Positions 1 through 9,341 of a stretch of DNA of 43,225 nucleotides are shown here, in pieces; the first letter of the stretch is position 1, and each line of letters begins with the position of its first letter. Both the position numbers and the translations under genes were made by a program. The stretch spans positions 1-43,225 of the forward strand of contig NZ_BBPH01000074.1 in NCBI RefSeq assembly GCF_000787695.1. The letters are read 5' to 3'. The notes beneath the pieces were generated by a model. That model saw only the letters and a program-made list of their open reading frames with translations, did no database searches and was not told the origin of the DNA. The stretch comes from Paracoccus sp. PAMC 22219. GTDB lineage: Bacteria; Pseudomonadota; Alphaproteobacteria; Rhodobacterales; Rhodobacteraceae.

Positions 1-1255
1 GGAACTCGCGCAGCGCGCGGTCCATGCGGCGGATCGCCTGGTCGGGCGTCTGCGCCCAGGCCGTGACCTTGACCAGCAGCGAATCATAGTATCGCGTGAT
101 GACCCCCCCCGAATAGGCCGTGCCGCCGTCCAGACGGATGCCCATGCCGGTCGCCGAGCGATAGGCGGTGATGCGCCCGTAATCGGGGATGAAGTTGTTC
201 TGCGGATCCTCGGTCGTCACCCGGCATTGCAGGGCGTGGCCCGACAGGGTGATGTCGCCTTGTGTCGCGTGGCCGGTGGCGTCGGCCAGCGTCTCTCCCT
301 CCGCGATGCGGATCTGGGACTGCACGATGTCGATGCCGGTGACCTCCTCGGTCACGGTATGCTCGACCTGGACGCGGGGGTTCACCTCGATGAAGTAGAA
401 CTGCTGGTTGTCCATATCCATCAGGAATTCGACGGTCCCGGCGTTCTGGTATCCCACCGCCTGCCCGATCTTCAGCGCCAAGCCGCAGACCTCGGCGCGC
501 TGTTCCTCGGTCAGATAGGGGGCGGGGGCGCGTTCCACGACCTTCTGGTTGCGACGCTGGACGGTGCAGTCGCGCTCATACAGGTGATAGAGACCCCCAT
601 GCGCGTCGCCCAATAGCTGCACCTCGACATGGCGGGCGCGCAGGATCATCTTTTCCAGATAGCCCTCGCCATTGCCGAAGGCGGCCTCGGCCTCGCGGCG
701 ACCCTCGCGGACCTTCTCGACCAACTCGGCCTCGCTGTTGATCGGCCGCATGCCGCGCCCGCCGCCACCCCAGCTGGCCTTCAGCATCAGCGGATAGCCG
801 ACCTCGGCCGCCTCCTTCTTGATGGCGTCGAAATCCTCGCCCAGAACCTCGGTCGCGGGGATGACCGGCACGCCCGCCTCGATCGCCACGCGCCGCGCGC
901 TGGCCTTGTCGCCAAGTGCGCGCATGGTGTCGGCGCGCGGGCCGATGAAGGTGATGCCCGCCGCGGTGCAGGCATCCACGAAATCGGGGTTTTCCGACAG
1001 CAGGCCGTATCCCGGATGGATCGCATCCGCGCCCGACAGTTTCGCCACGCGGATGATCTCGGGGATGGACAGATAGGCCGCGACCGGGCCCAGCCCCTCG
1101 CCGATGCGATAGGCCTCGTCCGCCTTGAAGCGGTGCAGGCCCAGCTTGTCCTCCTCGGCATAGACGGCGACGGTCTTCTTGCCCAGCTCGTTGGCCGCGC
1201 GCATCACCCGAATGGCAATCTCACCCCGGTTCGCGATCAGGATTTTCTTGAACAT
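1..1255 (-). CDS. pyc: pyruvate carboxylase, N-terminal part (biotin carboxylase domain), truncated by window edge
   Basis: About 418 residues are visible, starting at ATG 1253-1255 on the minus strand with a GGGAG ribosome site about ten bases upstream; the frame stays open to base 1. The protein begins MFKKILIANRGEIAIRV, the biotin carboxylase opening, followed by HPGYGLLSEN near residue 80, the glycine-rich ATP-grasp loop KASWGGGGRGMR (159-170) and the catalytic EVNPRVQVEHTVTEE segment. The stretch HRFKADEAYRIGEGLGPVAAYL resembles pyruvate carboxylase more than the acetyl- or propionyl-CoA carboxylase alpha subunits. Full-length enzymes have about 1150 residues and carboxylate pyruvate to oxaloacetate in the cytoplasm; the carboxyltransferase and biotin domains would lie left of the window. 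A run of eight G near base 105 keeps the frame. It is divergent from uvrA. A stand-alone biotin carboxylase is the less likely alternative. Confidence 0.85.
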   Translation of the reverse strand, partial: MFKKILIANRGEIAIRVMRAANELGKKTVAVYAEEDKLGLHRFKADEAYRIGEGLGPVAAYLSIPEIIRVAKLSGADAIHPGYGLLSENPDFVDACTAAGITFIGPRADTMRALGDKASARRVAIEAGVPVIPATEVLGEDFDAIKKEAAEVGYPLMLKASWGGGGRGMRPINSEAELVEKVREGRREAEAAFGNGEGYLEKMILRARHVEVQLLGDAHGGLYHLYERDCTVQRRNQKVVERAPAPYLTEEQRAEVCGLALKIGQAVGYQNAGTVEFLMDMDNQQFYFIEVNPRVQVEHTVTEEVTGIDIVQSQIRIAEGETLADATGHATQGDITLSGHALQCRVTTEDPQNNFIPDYGRITAYRSATGMGIRLDGGTAYSGGVITRYYDSLLVKVTAWAQTPDQAIRRMDRALREF

Positions 1256-1353
1256 GGCCGGGGCTCCCTTGAATGTGATGGCGGCATCCTACGCGTGCCG
1301 CGTTGCAGCGCAAGTGGTGGCGATAACAGCCCGCGACATCGCATCCGGGCGAT

Positions 1354-1368
1354 GTTCCGCCTTCGTTC
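1354..1368 (+). promoter_or_regulatory. LexA (SOS) box upstream of uvrA
   Basis: The bases read GTTC (1354-1357), seven spacer bases, GTTC (1365-1368). This is the direct-repeat GTTC-N7-GTTC operator known for LexA of alphaproteobacteria, and it sits 63 bases before the uvrA start. uvrA is a classical SOS gene, so repression by LexA is the likely role. It also lies about 100 bases upstream of the divergent pyc start. The match is seen directly; LexA binding is inferred. Confidence 0.75.
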
Positions 1369-1379
1369 CCAGATGGAAC

Positions 1380-1407
1380 TTGCTTTCCGCCCAAGCGTCC
1401 CTATCTG
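1380..1407 (+). promoter_or_regulatory. candidate sigma-70 type promoter of uvrA
   Basis: TTGCTT (1380-1385) and TATCTG (1402-1407) are separated by 16 bases and lie just downstream of the LexA-type box and 24 bases before the uvrA start. The match to the consensus is moderate. A repressor on the adjacent box could block polymerase here. Inferred from sequence only. Confidence 0.35.
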
Positions 1408-1431
1408 TTGCAGTCGGTCAGAGGGGCACAC

Positions 1432-4299
1432 ATGGAACAGAAGTTCATCGAGGTGCGCGGCGCGCGCGAACACAACCTGAAAAACGTCGACATGGACATC
1501 CCCCGCGATCAGCTGGTGGTGATCACCGGCCTGTCGGGGTCGGGCAAGTCGTCCCTGGCCTTCGACACGGTCTATGCCGAGGGGCAGCGCCGCTATGTCG
1601 AAAGCCTGTCGGCCTATGCGCGCCAGTTCCTGGACATGATGGGCAAGCCCGATGTCGACCATATCAGCGGCCTGTCCCCCGCGATCAGCATCGAGCAGAA
1701 GACGACCTCCAAGAACCCCCGCTCGACCGTGGGCACGGTCACGGAAATCTACGACTATCTGCGCCTGCTGTTCGCGCGCGCCGGCACGCCATATTCCCCC
1801 GCGACCGGCCTGCCGATCGAGGCGCAGCAGGTCCAGGATATGGTCGACCGCACCATGGCCCTGCCCGAAGGCACGCGCGCCTATCTGCTGGCCCCCATCG
1901 TCCGCGACCGCAAGGGTGAGTACAAGAAGGAGCTGCTGGAGCTGCGCCGCCAGGGCTTTCAGCGGGTCAAGATCAACGGCACCTTCCACGACCTGGACGA
2001 TGCGCCGACCCTGGATAAGAAGTTCCGCCACAACATCGACATCGTCGTCGACCGCATCGTCGTGCGCGAGGGGCTGGAGACGCGGCTGGCCGACAGCCTG
2101 CGCACCGCGCTGAACCTTGCCGACGGCATCGCGCATCTGGAACTGGCGCAGGAGGAGGGGTCCGAGGGCGAACCGGAACGCCTGACCTTCAGTGAGAAAT
2201 TCGCCTGCCCCGTCAGCGGCTTCACCATCCCCGAGATCGAGCCGCGCCTGTTCAGCTTCAACGCGCCCTTCGGTGCCTGCCCGGTCTGCGACGGCCTTGG
2301 GGTGGAGCTGTTCTTCGACGACCGCCTGGTGGTCCCCGACGCCGCTCTGTCCGTGGACAAGGGCGCCATCGTGCCGTGGGCCAAGACCAAATCGGCCTAT
2401 CTGACCCAGACGATCAACGCGCTGGCCAAGCATTACGGCTTCGACAAGAAGACCGCGTGGAAGGACCTGCCCGACAACGTCCAGCAGATGTTCCTGCGCG
2501 GGTCGGGCAAGGACGAGATCAAGTTCCGCTTCGACGACGCGGGCCGCGTGTATGAGATCAGCCGCGTCTTCGAAGGGGTGATTCCCAACATGGAACGCCG
2601 CCTGCGCGAGACCGACAGCGCCTGGGTCCGCGAGGAATTCGAGCGGTACCAGAACAACCGCCCCTGCGGCGCCTGCAATGGATACCGCCTTAAGCCCGAG
2701 GCCCTGGCGGTCAAGATCGCCGGCGACCACGTGGGCCGCGTGGTGCAGCTGTCGATCCAGGAGGCGCTGGACTGGGTCACCGACGCGCCCAACCACCTGT
2801 CGAAACAGAAGACCGAGATCGCCGCCGCGATCCTCAAGGAGATCCGCGAGCGTCTGGGCTTTCTGGTCAACGTCGGCCTGAACTATCTGACCCTGTCGCG
2901 CGCCGCGGGCACGCTGTCGGGCGGCGAAAGCCAGCGCATCCGTCTGGCGTCCCAGATCGGCAGCGGCCTGACCGGCGTGCTCTATGTGCTGGACGAACCC
3001 TCCATCGGTCTGCACCAGCGCGACAACGACCGCCTGCTGACCACGCTGATGAACCTGCGCGATCAGGGCAACTCTGTCCTGGTGGTCGAGCATGACGAGG
3101 ATGCGATCCGCCACGCCGACTATGTCTTTGACATGGGGCCGGGGGCGGGGGTGCATGGCGGCACGGTCGTCAGCAAGGGCACGCCTGCGGAAATCGCCGC
3201 CGATCCGAACAGCCTGACCGGCCAGTACCTGTCGGGCAAGCGCGCGATCGAGGTCCCCGAGACCCGCCGCAAGGGCAACGGCAAGAAGATCACCGTGGTC
3301 AAGGCGACCGGCAACAACCTCAAGGACGTGACGGCGGAATTCCCGCTGGGCCGGTTCGTCTGCGTGTCGGGCGTGTCGGGCGGCGGCAAGTCGACCCTGA
3401 CCATCGAGACGCTGTTCAAGACCGCATCCCTGCGCCTGAACGGTGCCCGACAGACCCCGGCACCCTGCGAGACGATCCGGGGGCTGGAACATCTGGACAA
3501 GGTCATCGACATCGACCAGCGCCCCATCGGCCGCACGCCGCGGTCGAACCCGGCGACCTATACCGGCGCCTTCACCCCCATCCGCGACTGGTTCGCGGGC
3601 CTGCCCGAGGCCAAGGCGCGCGGCTACAAGCCCGGCCGCTTCAGCTTCAACGTCAAGGGTGGCCGCTGCGAGGCGTGCCAGGGCGACGGCGTCATCAAGA
3701 TCGAGATGCATTTCCTGCCCGACGTCTATGTCGAATGCGAGACCTGCAAGGGCAAGCGCTATAACCGCGAGACGCTGGAGGTGCAGTTCAAGGGCAAGTC
3801 CATCGCCGACGTGCTGGACATGACCGTGGAGGACGCGCAGGAATTCTTCAGCGCCGTGCCGCCCATCCGCGAAAAGATGGACGCGCTGATGCAGGTGGGC
3901 CTGGGCTATATCAAGGTCGGCCAGCAGGCCACGACCCTGTCGGGCGGCGAGGCGCAGCGGGTCAAGCTGTCCAAGGAGCTGTCGCGCCGGTCCACCGGCC
4001 GCACGCTGTACATCCTGGACGAACCCACGACCGGTCTGCATTTCGAGGATGTGCGCAAGCTGCTGGAGGTGCTGCACGAGCTGGTCGATCAGGGCAATTC
4101 GGTCATCGTGATCGAACACAACCTGGACGTCATCAAGACCGCGGACTGGATCATCGACATCGGCCCCGAAGGCGGCGACGGCGGCGGCGTGATCGTGGCC
4201 ACCGGCACGCCGGAAGACGTGGCATTGGTCGAGGCCAGCCATACCGGGCGCTATCTGGGCCCCATGCTGAACCCCGCCCGCAGCCGCGCCGCGGAGTAG
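1432..4299 (+). CDS. uvrA: excinuclease ABC subunit A
   Basis: Encodes 955 residues, the usual UvrA length. UvrA is the DNA-damage sensor of nucleotide excision repair: its dimer scans DNA and loads UvrB. Visible landmarks are Walker A 1 GLSGSGKS (33-40), a zinc module with C259 and CPVC from about 283, ABC signature 1 [11 protein letters not shown] (about 495), Walker A 2 GVSGGGKST (about 647), a second zinc module CEAC (about 746) and CETC (about 769), and signature 2 [11 protein letters not shown] (about 836) followed by [13 protein letters not shown] chose ATG 1432 ([15 protein letters not shown]) because AGAGGGG lies just upstream and the family starts there; the frame is open eight codons further up. 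The LexA-type box at 1354-1368 suggests SOS induction. Confidence 0.97.
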   Translation: MEQKFIEVRGAREHNLKNVDMDIPRDQLVVITGLSGSGKSSLAFDTVYAEGQRRYVESLSAYARQFLDMMGKPDVDHISGLSPAISIEQKTTSKNPRSTVGTVTEIYDYLRLLFARAGTPYSPATGLPIEAQQVQDMVDRTMALPEGTRAYLLAPIVRDRKGEYKKELLELRRQGFQRVKINGTFHDLDDAPTLDKKFRHNIDIVVDRIVVREGLETRLADSLRTALNLADGIAHLELAQEEGSEGEPERLTFSEKFACPVSGFTIPEIEPRLFSFNAPFGACPVCDGLGVELFFDDRLVVPDAALSVDKGAIVPWAKTKSAYLTQTINALAKHYGFDKKTAWKDLPDNVQQMFLRGSGKDEIKFRFDDAGRVYEISRVFEGVIPNMERRLRETDSAWVREEFERYQNNRPCGACNGYRLKPEALAVKIAGDHVGRVVQLSIQEALDWVTDAPNHLSKQKTEIAAAILKEIRERLGFLVNVGLNYLTLSRAAGTLSGGESQRIRLASQIGSGLTGVLYVLDEPSIGLHQRDNDRLLTTLMNLRDQGNSVLVVEHDEDAIRHADYVFDMGPGAGVHGGTVVSKGTPAEIAADPNSLTGQYLSGKRAIEVPETRRKGNGKKITVVKATGNNLKDVTAEFPLGRFVCVSGVSGGGKSTLTIETLFKTASLRLNGARQTPAPCETIRGLEHLDKVIDIDQRPIGRTPRSNPATYTGAFTPIRDWFAGLPEAKARGYKPGRFSFNVKGGRCEACQGDGVIKIEMHFLPDVYVECETCKGKRYNRETLEVQFKGKSIADVLDMTVEDAQEFFSAVPPIREKMDALMQVGLGYIKVGQQATTLSGGEAQRVKLSKELSRRSTGRTLYILDEPTTGLHFEDVRKLLEVLHELVDQGNSVIVIEHNLDVIKTADWIIDIGPEGGDGGGVIVATGTPEDVALVEASHTGRYLGPMLNPARSRAAE

Positions 4300-4321
4300 G
4301 GCGGGGGCTTTGAAAGAAAAT

Positions 4322-4359
4322 CGCCGGGGGTGCGTTTTTTCCTCTTGCACCCCCCGGCG
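4322..4359 (+). terminator. terminator-like hairpin after uvrA
   Basis: The arm CGCCGGGGGTGC pairs with GCACCCCCCGGCG (one bulged base) across a pyrimidine-rich loop containing six T. It begins 23 bases after the uvrA stop. No long T tract follows the stem, so it may act as a weak terminator or an mRNA 3' end stabiliser. The following GTAAATACCC could belong to a dispersed intergenic element. Confidence 0.45.
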
Positions 4360-4424
4360 GGCTTTCGTAAATACCCGCTCACCGAAGGCGAGACGGTCAA
4401 ACGGATCGCCGGAAGTACTGGAGT

Positions 4425-4499
4425 GCGGGCGTAGCTCAGGGGTAGAGCATAACCTTGCCAAGGTTAGGGTCGGGCGTTCGAATCGCCTCGCCCGCTCCA
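4425..4499 (+). tRNA. tRNA-Gly(GCC)
   Basis: A 75-base cloverleaf with encoded CCA. The acceptor arms GCGGGCG (4425-4431) and CGCCCGC (4489-4495) pair perfectly, with T4496 as discriminator and CCA at 4497-4499. The D arm contains GTAGCTCAGGGGTAGAGC. The anticodon stem TAACC/GGTTA encloses loop TTGCCAA with anticodon GCC at 4457-4459, reading GGC and GGU. The T loop TTCGAAT is canonical. A strong terminator follows within ten bases, so it appears to be a single-gene unit. Confidence 0.98.
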
Positions 4500-4505
4500 A
4501 AAACA

Positions 4506-4534
4506 AAAGGCCAGACCTTCGAGTCTGGCCTTTG
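4506..4534 (+). terminator. rho-independent terminator of tRNA-Gly
   Basis: AAAGGCCAGAC (4506-4516) pairs perfectly with GTCTGGCCTTT (4523-4533) around the six-base loop CTTCGA, followed by TTTGTCATTT. It begins seven bases after the tRNA CCA end, which suits termination of the tRNA transcript. The A-rich 5' side could let it work weakly in the other direction. No gene is visible from here to 4815. Confidence 0.85.
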
Positions 4535-4779
4535 TCATTTCAGCGCCGCGTCAGGCGATGCGTCCATAAATGGTCATCGACACTGCAAACGCTCGAGCTG
4601 TCGTCCGGCACCCGCGCCGATCCGTCCGCGCGTTCGGCAGGCCCGGATTGACCTGCGGACGCCGCAACGCCCAAACCGCATCACACGTGACATGCCCACC
4701 GGTGACCCCGGCGACGCCACCGTGCGGTCCGTCAGGGCGATCACAGTCACCCGGATACAGTCGGACCGCGGCAGTCATG

Positions 4780-4808
4780 GCGCAGGCGGTCACCCGGACC
4801 GCCTGCGC
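4780..4808 (-). terminator. hairpin at the 3' end of the dehydrogenase gene
   Basis: GCGCAGGCGGT (4780-4790) and ACCGCCTGCGC (4798-4808) form a perfect 11-bp stem with a seven-base loop. Read on the minus strand it starts seven bases after the stop of the dimethylglycine-dehydrogenase-like gene. There is no T tract, so it may be a factor-dependent terminator or a 3' end protector. The rest of 4541-4779 shows no gene or repeat I can support. Confidence 0.45.
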
Positions 4809-4815
4809 AACCACG

Positions 4816-7307
4816 CTAGCCGTCGATGCGGATGCGGGCGTTCTGCGGGTCGTGGGGGCTGTCCTCGGTCACCACGGCGTCATACAGCTCGCGGAACATC
4901 CGCACCTGCAGCCGGGTGCCCGGCGCGGTCAGGTCGGGGCGGACATAGCCCATGCCGATCTGCTTGCCGAAGGCGCCGAATACCCGCCCGAGGTCAGACG
5001 CCCGACCTTGACCCCGTCCAGGAACAGCGCCTCGCGGCCCCAGGGATCGGCATCCGCCGGCCCGTTGATCAGCAGCGTGACGCAGGCCGACCGGATGCCA
5101 TTGGCCTGCATCGCCGCCTTGCCGCGGAAATCCTTGCCCAGATCGACGAACCGGTCCAGCCCCGCCTCCAGCGGCGTCGCATCGCGGCCCAGTTCCGTGC
5201 CGAACGCGCGGTACGACTTCTCCTGGCGCAGCCAGTTCTGCGCCCGCGCGCCGACCAGCTTCATCCCCGACGGTTCTCCGGCTTCGATCAGCTTGTCGAA
5301 CAGGTGGTTCTGCATCTCGATCGGGTGGTGCAGCTCCCATCCCAGCTCGCCGGTATAGGCGACGCGGATGGCCATGACCGGCACCATGCCCAGCTCGATG
5401 GTGCGCATCGACAGCCACGGGAACCGCTTGTTCGACAACGCGGTCGCAGGCTCGGCATCGCGGATCATCCGCGCCAGGATCGCACGGCTTTCCGGCCCCG
5501 CCAGCGCGAAGACGCCCCATTGCGTGGTCACGTCCTGCACATGAACGTATGCGCCCCCGTCCGCCATGAAGTCCTGCGCCGATTTCAGCAGGTTGTCGCG
5601 GTCGTAATCGGTCCAGGCCCCGGCGCTGACCAGATAGTAATCCTGCTCTCCGCGCCGCACGATCGTGTATTCGGTCCGCACGGTCCCCGCATCGGTCAGC
5701 GCATAGGTCAGGTTGATCCGCCCTACCTTGGGCAGCTTGTTGGTGGTCAGCCAGTCCAGAAACGCCGTCGCCCCCGGCCCGGTGACGGTGTGCTTGGCGA
5801 ATGCCGTCGCATCGACCAGCCCCGCCGTCTGGCGTACGGCCTCGGCCTCGGCTTTGGCGTATTGCCACCAGCCGCCACGACGGAAGCTGCGGCTGTCATG
5901 GTCGTCGAACCCTTCGGGCCCGTAGTAATTCGGGCGCTCCCATCCGTTCACACAGCCGAACTGCGCCCCATGCGCCGCCTGCCGGTCATAGGCAGGCGAC
6001 GTCCGCAGCGGGCGGCAGGCGGGCCGTTCCTCGTCGGGATGGTGCAGGATGAAGACATGATCATAGGCCTCCTCGTTCTTGCGGGCGGCGTATTCCGTGG
6101 TCATCCACGACCCGAACCGGCGCGGGTCCAAGCTCGCCATGTCGATCTCGGCCTCGCCCTGGGTCATCATCTGCGCCAGGTAATGGCCCACGCCGCCGGC
6201 AGCGGTGATGCCAAAGCTGAACCCCTCGGCCAGCCACATGTTGCGCAGGCCCGGCGCGGGTCCGACCAGCGGGTTGCCGTCGGGGGTATAGCAGATCGGG
6301 CCGTTGAAATCGTCCTTCAGACCCACCGTCTCCGACGTTGGAATCCGGTGGATCATCGCCATGTACTCCTCCTCGATCCGCTCCAGATCCAGGGGGAACA
6401 GGTCGGCGCGGAAGCTGTCGGGCACACCGTATTCAAACCGCGCGGGCGCGCCCTTCTCGTACGGGCCCAGGATCCAGCCGCCGCGCTCCTCGCGGACATA
6501 CCACTTGGCGTCCGCATCGCGCAGGACCGGATGTTCGGGGTTCCCCTCGGCGCGCCAGCGCATCAGCGCGGGGTCGGGCTCGGTCACGATGAACTGGTGC
6601 TCGACCGGGATGGCGGGGATCTTGATCCCCAGCAGGCCTGCCGTGCGCTGCGCATGGTTGCCGGTCGCGGTCACCACATGTTCGGCATGGATGTCATAGA
6701 CCTCTCCGGACGGGATCAGGTTGCCGCCGCGATCGACCATCTTTTCCACCGTCACGACCCATTCGGACCCGGTCCAGCGATAGGCGTTCACCTGGATCTT
6801 GCGCTCGATCCGGGCGCCGGCCATGCGCGCGCCCTTGGCCATGGCCTGGGTCACGTCGGCGGGGTTGATATAGCCGTCGGTCGGGTGGAACAGCGCGCCC
6901 TTCAGATCCTCGGTGCGCACCAGCGGCCAGCGCTCCTTGATCTGCGACGGCGTCAGGAACTGATGCTCGATCCCGATGGTCTCGGCGGTGGCGGAATACA
7001 GCATGTATTCGTCCATGCGCGCATCCGTCTGCGCCATCCGCAGGTTGCCGCAGCGGGTAAAGCCCGCGTTCAGCCCCGTCTCGGCCTCCAGCCCCGCATA
7101 CAGCTTGACCGAATAATCGTGGATGTGGCTGGTCGCGTAACCCATGTTGAACAGGGGCAGCAGCCCCGCCGCATGCCAGGTCGACCCGGCGGTCAGCTCG
7201 TCGCGCTCGACCAGCAGCGTGTCCCAGCCCGCGCGCGCCAGATGCAGCGCGATGCCGCATCCGACCGCGCCCCCGCCCACGACCAGAACCTTCACATGCG
7301 ACGTCAT
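4816..7307 (-). pseudogene. FAD-dependent dimethylglycine/sarcosine dehydrogenase-like protein with GcvT domain, frameshifted near the C-terminus
   Basis: Starts at ATG 7305-7307 behind AGGAG. The N-terminal half is a DAO-type FAD domain with dinucleotide motif GGGAVG (11-16) and STWHAAGLL, whose His45 is the position of covalent FAD attachment in dimethylglycine and sarcosine dehydrogenases. The C-terminal half is a GcvT-like folate domain, suggesting oxidative N-demethylation of a methylated glycine with transfer of the one-carbon unit to tetrahydrofolate. Near residue 776 the frame breaks: the last 52 or so residues (AFGKQIGMGYVRPDL to RIRIDG) continue in another frame to TAG 4816-4818. 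One added base at 4972-4977 would give about 830 residues, the family length. Whether the deletion is real or a sequencing error cannot be told here. Exact substrate is uncertain. Confidence 0.82.
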
Positions 7308-7404
7308 CGCGCTCTCCTGTTGAACCCGTTTCGACTGTGATGCCCCATCGGTGAAACGCCGCGTCAAAGGCCCCCGACATCTGCGGGCGAAAAACGACAT
7401 AGCC

Positions 7405-7433
7405 TTGCCCAGACCCGCCCCCGTCGCTAGGTT
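7405..7433 (+). promoter_or_regulatory. candidate promoter of panCB
   Basis: TTGCCC (7405-7410) and TAGGTT (7428-7433) are separated by 17 bases and end 26 bases before the panC start, leaving a short leader. The region 7308-7459 is divergent between the dehydrogenase gene and panC. No operator-like repeat was recognised. Inference from consensus only. Confidence 0.4.
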
Positions 7434-7459
7434 GCGGCCCACGCCAACAAGGGGGCACC

Positions 7460-8305
7460 ATGGACATCTGCCGCAGCACCGACGCCATGCGCGCCTGGCG
7501 CCGGGACGCGGGCCGCACAGCCCTGGTCCCCACGATGGGCGCGCTGCATCAGGGCCACCTGACGCTGGTCGCGCGCGCCCGCGACTGGCTGGACGGGCAG
7601 GGCGGTGGCCGGGTCGTGACCTCGATCTTCGTGAACCCTGCGCAGTTCGGCCCGAACGAGGATCTGGACAAATACCCCCGGCAGGAGGCGCAGGACCTGG
7701 ACCTGCTGCGCGATGCGGGCTGCGACGCGGTGTTCCTGCCGCAGGCCTCCGACATCTGGCGCCCCGGCGCGCAGACCCATGTGCAGGTGACCCAGCTGGG
7801 CGGCATCCTGATGGGCCGCCTGCGCCCCGGCCATTTCCGCGGCGTGGCGACCGTGGTGACCAAGCTGTTCAACATCGTCCAGCCCCAGGCCGCGGCCTTT
7901 GGCGAAAAGGACTATCAGCAGCTGACCCTGATCACCCGCATGGTCGACGATCTGGACATCCCCGTGACCATCCTGCCGGTGCCCACGGTGCGCGAACCCG
8001 ACGGCCTGGCCATGTCCTCGCGCAACCAGCGCCTGACGCCCGAGGACCGCGCGGCGGCCACGGTGCTGGCCCGCGCGCTGGACCATCCCGCGGCCTCGGT
8101 CAGCATGGGCACGCCCGTCAGCCTGCTGCGCCGCCAGATCCGCGCGATCATCTCCTCGGAACCGCGCGCCGAGATCCGCTCCATCGACATCCGCGACGCG
8201 GGTGACCTGTCGCGCATCGCCGTCGTCGGCGGTCCGGTGGCGATCCTGCTGGCCGTCCGCTTCGGTGACGTGCTGCTGATCGACCAGCGCACCGCCCATC
8301 CCTGA
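7460..8305 (+). CDS. panC: pantothenate synthetase (pantoate-beta-alanine ligase)
   Basis: Encodes 281 residues, normal for PanC. It joins D-pantoate and beta-alanine using ATP, the last step of pantothenate (vitamin B5) synthesis, in the cytoplasm. [10 protein letters not shown] (24-33) is the HIGH-type nucleotide-binding signature, [18 protein letters not shown] is the conserved substrate segment, AFGEKDYQQ contacts ATP, and MSSRN near residue 185 takes the KMSKS-like position. AAGGGGG lies about eight bases before ATG 7460. panB follows after 37 bases on the same strand, so the two are probably one operon. The pathway links to coaX at 30174, the next enzyme toward CoA. Confidence 0.96.
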   Translation: MDICRSTDAMRAWRRDAGRTALVPTMGALHQGHLTLVARARDWLDGQGGGRVVTSIFVNPAQFGPNEDLDKYPRQEAQDLDLLRDAGCDAVFLPQASDIWRPGAQTHVQVTQLGGILMGRLRPGHFRGVATVVTKLFNIVQPQAAAFGEKDYQQLTLITRMVDDLDIPVTILPVPTVREPDGLAMSSRNQRLTPEDRAAATVLARALDHPAASVSMGTPVSLLRRQIRAIISSEPRAEIRSIDIRDAGDLSRIAVVGGPVAILLAVRFGDVLLIDQRTAHP

Positions 8306-8342
8306 CCCGCGCGGCCCCGCGCAATTCCTGAAAGGCCGATCC

Positions 8343-9152
8343 ATGTCCGCGCAAGCCCCCGTCCGCCGCGTCACCGTCCCCCAGATCGCCGACCGCAAGG
8401 GTGCTGTGCCCATCGTGGCGCTGACCGCCTATACCGCGCCGATGGCGGCGCTGGTCGATGCCCATGCCGACGTGATCCTGGTGGGCGATAGCCTGGGCAT
8501 GGTGGTCCACGGCCTTCCCTCGACCATCGGCGTCACGCTGGAGATGATGATCCTGCACGGCCAGGCCGTCATGCGCGGATCGAACCGCGCCATGGTGGTG
8601 ATCGACATGCCCTTCGGGAGTTACGAGGAATCGCCGGAACAGGCCTTTCGCAACGCCGCCCGCGTGATGGGCGACACCGGCGCCGGCGCCGTCAAGCTGG
8701 AGGGGGGGGCCCGCATGGCCCCCACCATCCGCTTTCTGGTCGAACGCGGCATCCCGGTCATGGCCCATATCGGCCTGACGCCGCAGGCCACGAACACGAT
8801 GGGCGGCTTCAAGACCCAGGGCCGCGACCCCGCCACCTGGCCCGCCCATGTGGCCGACGCCCGTGCCGTGGCCGATGCCGGCGCCTTCAGCGTCGTGGTC
8901 GAAGGCGTGATGGAGGCGCTGGCCGACCAGATCACCGATGCGATCGGCGTGCCCACCATCGGCATCGGCGCCTCCGCCCGCTGCGACGGCCAGATCCTGG
9001 TGCTGGACGACATGCTGGGCCTGTCGGGGCGCGTCCCCCGCTTCGTGCGAAAGTTCGGCGATCTGGGCCCGCAGGCCGACCAGGCCATCGCCGCCTACGC
9101 CGCCGCCGTCCGCGACCGCAGCTTCCCGGCCGAGGCCGAGCTCTACCGCTAG
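8343..9152 (+). CDS. panB: 3-methyl-2-oxobutanoate hydroxymethyltransferase (ketopantoate hydroxymethyltransferase)
   Basis: Encodes 269 residues, the family length. It transfers a one-carbon unit from methylene-tetrahydrofolate to 2-oxoisovalerate to make ketopantoate, the first committed step toward pantothenate. Metal-binding Asp49 is in VGDSLG (47-52) and Asp88 in DMPFGSY (88-94); [16 protein letters not shown] and the catalytic glutamate segment VVEGV are present. Near the end, [22 protein letters not shown] is the C-terminal family signature. A run of eight G within the KLEGG codons keeps the frame. It ends 189 bases before a convergent transporter gene; that gap (9153-9341) contains no feature I can support beyond an AAATACCC motif at 9169. 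Confidence 0.96.
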   Translation: MSAQAPVRRVTVPQIADRKGAVPIVALTAYTAPMAALVDAHADVILVGDSLGMVVHGLPSTIGVTLEMMILHGQAVMRGSNRAMVVIDMPFGSYEESPEQAFRNAARVMGDTGAGAVKLEGGARMAPTIRFLVERGIPVMAHIGLTPQATNTMGGFKTQGRDPATWPAHVADARAVADAGAFSVVVEGVMEALADQITDAIGVPTIGIGASARCDGQILVLDDMLGLSGRVPRFVRKFGDLGPQADQAIAAYAAAVRDRSFPAEAELYR

Positions 9153-9341
9153 GGCCTCTCCGTTGCCCAAATACCCCTGATCCGGCCCGCCCCGCCGCGC
9201 AACGCCCGCAAGCGGTGTACAGCCTGTGCACATGCGGTGTCTGCCCGGTGGACCCGCCGTGCGGCCGCATCGCCAGCAATCACTGGCCGATCCGGCCCCG
9301 GCGACCGCGCCCGTTGCGCGGTGCCGGGATGCAACGCCCGC

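Noticed and set aside
101..112. Runs of eight G/C in pyc and panB as phase-variation switches
   Set aside because: Both runs keep the correct frame in strictly conserved housekeeping proteins; no sign of length variation is available from one sequence.
1237..4506. Open frame of 1089 codons on the minus strand opposite uvrA
   Set aside because: It mirrors uvrA exactly, has no start signal or recognisable domain, and its composition (Ala, Arg, Asp, Gln and His rich) is what the antisense of a high-GC gene gives.
4425..4540. tRNA-Gly as an integration site for a mobile element
   Set aside because: No repeated copy of the tRNA 3' end, integrase gene or composition shift is seen nearby; a terminator follows directly.
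4455..7340. Open frame of 961 codons on the plus strand opposite the dehydrogenase gene
   Set aside because: It runs through the tRNA and antisense to a gene with clear FAD and folate domains; there is no ribosome site and the protein is low-complexity.
9300..9341. Terminator hairpin after the YbjJ-like transporter gene
   Set aside because: Only six-base arms (CGTTGC/GCAACG) with a long loop and no T tract were found, too weak to call.
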